Assembly (NCBI GenBank): GCA_037043455.1
Contig: JAWPHD010004377.1
Coordinates: forward strand, 124,001 to 188,000
Length of the DNA: 64,000 nt
DNA from: Cyrtodaria siliqua
Lineage: Eukaryota; Mollusca; Bivalvia; Adapedonta; Hiatellidae
Direction: 5' to 3'
Shown piece by piece: positions 57,446 to 64,000 of this stretch. The position numbers and the translations under genes were made by a program. Position 1 is the first letter of the stretch. Each line of letters starts with the position of its first letter. The notes below the pieces were generated by a model. It was not told where the DNA came from. It worked only from the letters and a program-made list of their open reading frames with translations, and did no database searches.

Positions 57446-58109
57446 ACAATATGCAAAAAAGTCGCTTAGTTAAGGAGTTAGCTGGGACCAGCTAGAAAAT
57501 GGGCTTATTATATATCAAATGAAAGGTAATTATGTGTATTAAACAATCCCACCAAAATTACTTGCACAAAATGGTACACTTTTTTTAAAATGGCACCACA
57601 ACCCACAAATAACAAATTTCAGCAAACTAATAGCTACCGACTAAAATTATAAGTTTCAGAGAAATGATTGCTCATTTTTCGTTAACAAATGTATATAAAC
57701 ATCTTCTGACGCACTTAAAATAACTGTGTATGCTATACATGTATGTTATGTTAAACTAAAATTTATTTCTTAAATATAAGGAATAATACTATACTTAAAC
57801 ATATCTGATTTTGTTTTAAAATAGGACAATTATATTTTGTTTAATACATGTTCACGTGAAATTAATTAATCAATTCATTTTAGTTCTATAAGAAATGTAA
57901 TAAAATATGTAAGAACAGATTTACTACAAAAGAATATAAAACGCATAAACTTTCTCAATCTATGACGAAACTTTTCCTACTCCGATTTTTATATTTAAAT
58001 GCTTAAACATGTATGCTACTAATCATATGAAAGTCTTTTGTTGGTGTTTTTGCTTTAAAGTTAGTGTTATATTGTGCAATATATTGATACTATACATGAT
58101 TTCAAATAT
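57446..58109. other. No gene seen
   Basis: Very AT-rich DNA upstream of the truncated LINE. Confidence 0.5.
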
Positions 58110-59097
58110 CACACACATACAAGTACAGCTGACAATATTTTTGTTTTTCATAGTATTATTACTCATATTATAAACCGAAGTGAGAAATTGTATTGTGCAA
58201 TGATAGATTTTTCAAAAGCCTTTGACTATGTAGTCAGGGAAAATATATGGTATAAATTAATAAAAATTGGAGTTAGAGGCAAAATCTTAAATGTAGTTAG
58301 ATCAGTATACCAAAATGTAAGATCAAAGGTCAAATTCGAAAATGAATTGTGCGAAAGCTTCGAATGCAATTTAGGGGTTCGTCAAGGGGGATGTTTGTAC
58401 CCTTTTATATTTTCTATGTATCTAAACGATTTAGCAGATGAACTATTTTTAAAAGGAAGAAAAGGGGTAGATATTGGGATGCTTAAATTAATGTTACTTC
58501 TGTACGCGGATGACATTGTTATATTTTCCTCATCACCGGAAGATTTGCAATTAGGATTAAATACACTTAGTAATTACTGCAATAGGCGGAAGTTAAAAGT
58601 AAATACCGAAAAAACAAAGTTTATGGTGTTTAGGAAAGTGGGTATATTGCCAAGAAATAATGCGTTTACTTTGAATAATAATAGAATAGATATTGTTAAT
58701 AAATTTTCGTATTTAGGAATAGTATTTACTACAGGTGGCTCATTTTGTGAAGCACAGAAAACCCTTTCTGGACAGGCTCAAAAGGCTTTTTTAAACTAAA
58801 CAGATACCTTTATAAATTTGTCAATATTACACCATGGCATACTTTAGAATTATTTGATAAATTGGTATCACCTATTCTAAATTACGGTAGCGAAGTATGG
58901 GGATTTAGACAGGCAGCTCAAATCGAAAGAGTTCATTTACAATTTTGCAAATCATTGTTACGACTGAAAACGTCTACACAGAATGATTTTATATATGGTG
59001 AATTAGGACGAATAAATTATCATACTCAGCGATTATATATAATAATCAAATATTGGTTAAAAATAGTAAACAGCAGTGCACGAAAATACATTGTTAA

Positions 59098-60028
59098 GGG
59101 TGCCCTCTGGTGAATATCAGAACAGTAAGAATTTTTAATTTCCCTGTTTTTTATGAAGACTAACATATTACTAGTTAGTTTCTGGAAAAATAATGATGGG
59201 TCGGTGATTTAACTTTTTCGCAAAATTAATCTTTAGTAATACACTCTCAAATTGTGGTTTTAAATTCTGAATCAGCTGCAAATTGTGTATGGCAACTTAT
59301 ATGTGTGTAGTGTGGTTTGCAGAACAGGTATCGATTTTCCGTCTTTTTTAATGTAATAGTTCATACTTTAGGACGAAAAATTAAGGGTTGTGGTATTGTT
59401 ATCACCATCTGAAAAAGTATTACATCCCTTGTCATTACCCCACCCAGTTTACTATAAATTGCATTTTTAAATTTGTGATCAATCAATTTTTCATGATAAA
59501 GGAACAGTAATCTGTTTGAGATATTTTGTCTACAATATATACAAGACCTGAGTTTTAGAATGAACAAATAAAAATTGGGGGTCGGTGTCCATATAAGAAA
59601 GATATTCAATAAAAACTGAGAAAAAAATGTGCTTTTTTAGATTTCGACGAGCTCTGACATATAACGGCATAGGTCTGTAACAAATAATAGGAACAATACT
59701 TTTTATTGCTGTCTCTGTATATCCTAACACATGTCTTTGTAATAAAGTTTAAATTAAGTGAATATCTTAAACGATTTTTGAGAAATACCATCTTTTGTAC
59801 CCCTATCCCCCATTTTGACTTATGTTAAAAATTGTCAATTTTGGGCACAAAATGTGAGGTCAAAAAAAAAATCTAAAAAATGTTCATTTTTTTTGCACTA
59901 AAATATCCCTAGTGGGCATTAGTTTGTTACTGTATAATTATTTTTTCCAGTTTTATTATAATTTTTGAAATATAACAAATGTAAATTTCCGGAAGTGCAA
60001 AAATCCAAAACCTCAGCAGTGGCCACCC
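59098..60028. mobile_element. TTAA-flanked DNA transposon (piggyBac-like, non-autonomous), 931 bp
   Basis: TTAA at 59094-59097 and 60029-60032. Inverted ends GGGTGCCCTCTGGTGA and the complement of TCAGCAGTGGCCACCC agree at about 13 of 16 positions. Removing the element with one TTAA joins GTTAA to TGCATAC and gives the uninterrupted LINE frame. No transposase is encoded. Confidence 0.85.
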
Positions 60029-60600
60029 TTAATGCATACTCTATGATGCTTAATGATATTGAAACACTGCCAAATAAAACAAACTGGGCATCTTTGGTTA
60101 AAAATATATTGGGAAATTTAGGTTTTTATAATGTATGGGTATCACAAGGGGTAGAAGATATAAAATCGTTTTTGTTAATAGTAAAACAACGTTTGCGGGA
60201 TACGTTTATACAAAATTGGGATAGCCGCTTAAATCACTCCACTAGAGCGACATTTTACAACGTGATTTCAATTTTCAAGTTTCAACAATATTTGGATATA
60301 GTCAATATTAAAAAATTTCGAACAGCATTAACCCAATTAAGATTCATCTCATAGGCTAGAGATTGAAACGGGTCGTTGGAAAAAAACAATTAAAATACTA
60401 AGAGAAAACAGAAAATGCCAATTCTGTAGTTTTCTTGGAGATGAGTTTCATGTTTTATTTGAATGCACATTATACAACGATCTGAGATCTACATTGTTTA
60501 AAAAGTACTTTTCGAAAAACAGCAACATGTTCAAAACTATAGAAGTATTTCAGTCAGAAAATAAGCAACAATTACGAAACTTAGCCACATATGTATTTAA

Positions 60601-60947
60601 AGGGGGTACATCAGGATTTTTCTAGAAACAACTTGAATTATAAAATTGTTCCCGTTGATGATAAAACACTTTTATTAATCAAAATATGATGTTAGAACCA
60701 TTTTGTTAATGTCTAAACTTTGAAAACACCATATAGACAGGACGGAAACGGACGTAAAATGCTGAAATTAACCCTGGTGCGTCACCTAGGATAGCATGTA
60801 TTACTGTGCAGAATGAATTTCTTTGCAAATAAGGGATAATTTTTAGGCTCATTCATTATGTTTTGGCCATGTAAAACAGAAAATATTAATATTTGTCAAT
60901 TTTAAGTCGGACACCTAGACCCCCATGAAAAGCCTGATGTACTCCCT
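60601..60947. mobile_element. TTAA-flanked MITE, 347 bp
   Basis: TTAA at 60597-60600 and 60948-60951. Ends AGGGGGTACATCAGGATTTT and the complement of AAAAGCCTGATGTACTCCCT are nearly perfect. Removing it restores TATGTATTTAAAGGATTTGA and with it the LINE C-terminus. No coding capacity. Confidence 0.9.
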
Positions 60948-60997
60948 TTAAAGGATTTGAAAGAAGAAAAAGTATTATCTGTGAAAACTCCCAATAA

Positions 60998-61612
60998 CAA
61001 TTATGTTGGTGTTTTTATTTAACACGCTGCGTGCAACTTAGAGTTATAATATATAATGTATGTCAAAATTCAGAGGGAAGCTGTTAAACAACAGTATTGT
61101 AATACTTACAATTTTCATATCTTAAAACCACTTGTTACTAAAGAATAGCGCATTTCATGTGTGACATTGTTAGATTAATATAACATTGTATTTGATAAAT
61201 AATATATAGGGTCCTATAGAAACCACAGCGTCCGAACGCAATGACATCGTAGGTCCGCACTGTACTGCAAACAAGGACTAGAAACTACAATGAAAGAGGC
61301 AAAAAACAACAGAAAGGGTGGTGAACACAGGGTTACCGACTTGGAACGGTCAGTAGGCAATAAGGCCTACTGGTTAGCTTGAATCGATTTTATATGCGCA
61401 AAATCCTCGCTATGATTCTAAGTAATATTTATATTAACATGTCATAACGCCATTGATATATTAGAAACGTTTGTTATAAAATTGTTTAACATTGTGCTCA
61501 AGAGTCATATATGACTTATTGCATAATATGTATGTACTTTGTAAGGTTTATTGGGATGGCCTCGACCCAAATAGACCTATGACGAGGCTAATAAAAGTTC
61601 TTCTTCTTCTAT
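60998..61612 (+). other. LINE-N copy 2 3' UTR and tail
   Basis: Downstream of the LINE stop. It ends with GACGAGGCTAATAAAAGTTC and a TTCTTCTTCT run at about 61600-61611, which is a plausible LINE 3' end. An R fragment sits inside it. Confidence 0.5.
61290..61390 (-). repeat. R-family 3' end, copy h (short)
   Basis: GGGTTACCGACTTGGAACGG and CAGTAGGCAATAAGGCCTAC correspond to the module around 5470-5560 of copy b in inverse orientation. Confidence 0.6.
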
Positions 61613-62939
61613 TTAAAAATATGTTTGGATAATCAAAATGATTTTAAACTGTATATAAAGGGAGATAATTAATCAATGGCGTTTTACTAATCTTATTAGT
61701 TTCTTAATGCATATATAAATTATTCACTTTTTATTTAGCTTTACTTATTATTCTGTACAATACATACATGAACCACTCCGATTTTAATGTTGAAAAGATA
61801 CTTTACTACTCTTTTTTGCTGCAGTCAAGACGGTTGTATAATTATATAAGTTTAAGAAGGTACTATGCACAGCCGATCACTTGCGATGTTCACAACGCGC
61901 ACTTTTTTCCCGCATTTCAAAGTACTTATTGATTTTGTATTGTTCTTGCCTTATACCTTTGTGTAAAATAGTTAAAACAAGTGTGTCCATTACCAATGGT
62001 GTATTCTTCTTCAATGGTGACAATCCATTTCACTTGCGAAGACTATTATAGATTTTTGAAGGTTGCTTTTCTTTGATATGGTTTTTGGAAGGTTGCTTTT
62101 CTTCGACAGGATGCAGTCTACCACCGAATATTAGGTAGATGACTTTGGCTCAAAGAAGCTAATCAATCTTCTGAATTAATTCCGTTACTGTGCCCTTTAT
62201 AGCAAACAGTAGATGACAAGAATACATTTCACTCGTTAGCAAGAGTGTGCTAACGAAAGATGGTGACGGCAGTACCTCTATTTTAATTCCAAGAAGTAAG
62301 GAACAGTCAAGTAAAATTTCGCATAAAATAAGCTATACATGTATTAATAACTACAATTACCTTTTAAAAGTCTACTACAAGACCAGTTCCACCAAGATAC
62401 TTTTCGCTTTAGTAATTAATTTTGGAATTAATATCAAATACTTCACATGAGTTTTCCTGAGATCTATGACTCGAGGAAACATGTCCAATACTCCAGTTAT
62501 TGATACGACATCTGATCAAAATATATATGGCTGGCCTTTTTCCAGTTCATGAGCGTAATACGATTGCATTGCATGCTCCCATCATATATATATACAAGTC
62601 CAACCGATATGTCCACCATCTACACGTCTATCAAGTATTGTCAGGCAAAGACAAACATATTCAGACGATGGACCAGCAATTGATGCAGTTGTACAGCAAG
62701 TGAACTCTGGTCTAAGTCCATGGAACTCCATTCACATTGTGTTCGACTAGCAGATAGGAAGGGTATAAGGTGACGCTAGGCTAATATATTTGCTTACATA
62801 CTCTAATGTATATGCTTCTTCTAAAGTTGAGAGTACGTTGGCTGGAAAGAGCACCACAGAAGTGTTCTTGGGTTAACACCAACGTATGAAGCGCTAATGA
62901 CGGTGCTTCTTGTGTCGTTCTTTTTTTCTTTTTTTTTTT
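61613..62939. other. No gene recognised
   Basis: GGAAGGTTGCTTTTCTT is duplicated near 62058 and 62088. A 67-codon frame at 62500-62703 (VHERNTIALHAPIIYIYKSN and so on) has no recognised relative. Confidence 0.45.
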
Positions 62940-63110
62940 TGACACATTTTGACAGATTAGATAAACACTTTATAATGATTCATAAAGCATCCATTGATCC
63001 AGCAGATGACGCCACGCAATTAAAATTTGCCATATCAGGTAATATCGCCCAGGAAATCTCAGAACTTGGTGCTTTTGGTTGTTCAAAGTCAGCAACGTTC
63101 AAGTTCTGAT
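62940..63110 (+). other. Coding-like remnant, unidentified
   Basis: After a poly-T stretch the frame reads HFIMIHKASIDPADDATQLK, FAISGNIAQEISELGAFGCS, then a stop. The composition is protein-like and it sits about 0.5 kb before another remnant in the same orientation, so both may be exons or pieces of one retired gene or large transposon. Family not identified. Confidence 0.3.
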
Positions 63111-63616
63111 TTATGTATCTGGAAACAATTGATGTTAACCAGCATTAGGGCTGAATTCGTGCTATTGTCGTTATATTTACATTTTTAAGTTTTGTTAATT
63201 TCGTTTTCACACCAATGTTTTTAAACTGTGATTTTTTTTTTTATTATTCGGTATATTTCGACGACATTTTGTGTGAACATCAAACAAAGATGTTATTAAA
63301 AGAAAATCATGCTACAGTTGTTACTTCTTTCTTAATGTCTCAGATGTTGCAGCACTGAATACAGTAAACTGATGTAAACAGTAAGGGTAGGGGCAACAGC
63401 CTTTATACAGGATACAGTGTTGTTGTCCAGGATACAAAATGGTGTCTTAGTGACAATCGATGCAATACATCATTTGACATGCCTGACATATATCGGCACA
63501 TTGTCACAGATGGAAATGCCGAAATGGTGGAGAAGATGCAGTCTGAAGCCTTAACTTTTGTTGAATTATCCGAACAGGTTCATAATCTCTTTGAAAAGGG
63601 ATATATTGTTTTCGAG

Positions 63617-63771
63617 TTTCGGAATTACGCCACATGCTTGAAAAAAGACTAGAAAGTTTCGACATCAAGAAAATTGTCAATAATGCCAGTTTTAAAACAC
63701 GGATTCTTCAGCATTTAACTGATGCACAAGAACAAACTAGTCGGAGCCTCGATTTATATACCGAGCTAATC
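63617..63771 (+). pseudogene. Coding remnant interrupted by a SINE
   Basis: The frame reads LRHMLEKRLESFDIKKIVNN, ASFKTRILQHLTDAQEQTSR and SLDLYTELI, then meets the SINE. Beyond it, HEVLAEKKQDFFRRPHSV (63948-end of window) looks like the continuation, although in another phase. The pattern (short helical segment, 'R...Q.L....QEQ') recalls a repeated mollusc/cnidarian ORF of unknown function. The end of the window cuts it off. Confidence 0.35.
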
Positions 63772-63777
63772 ATTCCA

Positions 63778-63941
63778 CGGGGCGTGTATCGGTCTATCCT
63801 CTGAGCACGTTAGAGAACCATAGGAATCTATTCGATAATAAGAGTAGGGCACGGTTCCCGGATTCCTATGCAGCCTTCCCCGCTCTCTGGGTCGGCTCTA
63901 AATAACCTATAATGTGTTGGTGAGCCGTTAAACAACATTCA
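63778..63941 (+). mobile_element. SINE, 5'-truncated, copy 2, with target duplication
   Basis: Same SINE as 53119-53360, starting later (CGGGGCGTGTATCGGTCTAT) and ending GAGCCGTTAAACAACATTCA. ATTCCA stands at 63772-63777 and again at 63942-63947, a 6-base target-site duplication that fixes both ends. Confidence 0.85.
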
Positions 63942-64000
63942 ATTCCATGAGGTGTTAGCAGAAAAGAAGCAAGATTTTTTTCGCAGACCACATAGTGTTG

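Larger units (their letters stand above)
58110..60997 (+). pseudogene. LINE-N copy 2: reverse transcriptase to stop, twice interrupted
   Basis: 5'-truncated at STADNIFVFHS. RT motifs are well preserved: MIDFSKAFDYVV near 58203, CNLGVRQGGCLYPF near 58370, LLLYADDIVIFS with YADD at 58503-58514, KFSYLGIVFTTGG near 58705. A one-base loss in a T run (58787-58792) shifts the frame; the next part (SPILNYGSEVWGF, QNDFIYGELGR) is open to KYIV at 59095. A TTAA element (59098-60028) intervenes, then NAYSMMLNDIE resumes. A second one-base shift lies near 60343. The zinc knuckle KCQFCSFLGDEFHVLFEC is intact. A second TTAA element at 60601-60947 splits YVFK from GFERRKS, and the true stop is at 60995-60997. 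Confidence 0.9.

Noticed and set aside
57084..57495. Overlapping open frames on both strands of ~115-121 codons
   Set aside because: They are generated by the ~60-bp tandem repeat; no conserved domain.

Overview
The window looks like intergenic, repeat-dense DNA from a bivalve mollusc. It is AT-rich, and I found no intact multi-exon host gene or rRNA, and no CRISPR array. What fills it is typical of bivalve genomes: APE-type LINE remnants, Penelope-like (PLE) pieces, mariner and TTAA-flanked DNA transposons, a SINE with the usual mollusc-type 3' end, the AGGTCAAAGGTCA-type tandem repeat, and many minisatellites. Species cannot be fixed from the sequence alone.

Layout. 1-9.5 kb: a LINE (family 'LINE-N', copy 1) on the + strand, broken by three insertions: a 5'-truncated retroelement (family 'R'), a deleted mariner, and a small TA-flanked MITE. 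10.4-21.7 kb: a region bounded by two inverted copies (A, C) of a ~1.3 kb repeat. It holds a minus-strand hammerhead ribozyme motif, a 190-bp dimeric satellite, a third partial repeat copy (B), and a PLE reverse transcriptase ORF with one internal stop whose C-terminus is fused in frame to a LINE tail. Remnants of another LINE ('LINE-M') lie outside both ends. 25.0-30.1 kb and 41.6-46.4 kb: two direct copies of a ~5 kb duplicated block, each with the same nested transposons and tandem arrays but different array lengths. 30.8-38.1 kb: several tandem arrays, a PLE GIY-YIG fragment, a small TIR element ('F') and gene-like fragments. 36.3-37.4 and 54.8-55.9 kb: an inverted pair of a 1.1 kb repeat. 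48.3-49.5 kb: two more tandem arrays. 58.1-61.6 kb: LINE-N copy 2, interrupted twice by TTAA-flanked elements whose removal restores the reading frame. The last kilobase has coding remnants interrupted by a SINE with a 6-bp target duplication.

The strongest observations are the hammerhead motif, the PLE-LINE fusion ORF, the two frame-restoring TTAA insertions, a recurring design in which inverted-repeat cassettes carry tandem arrays, and a small hairpin module whose stem differs between two copies yet stays paired. Family names LINE-N, LINE-M, R, F, I, P and A/B/C are labels of convenience for repeats matched by eye inside this window. Boundaries are accurate to roughly 10-30 bases unless a target duplication fixes them.
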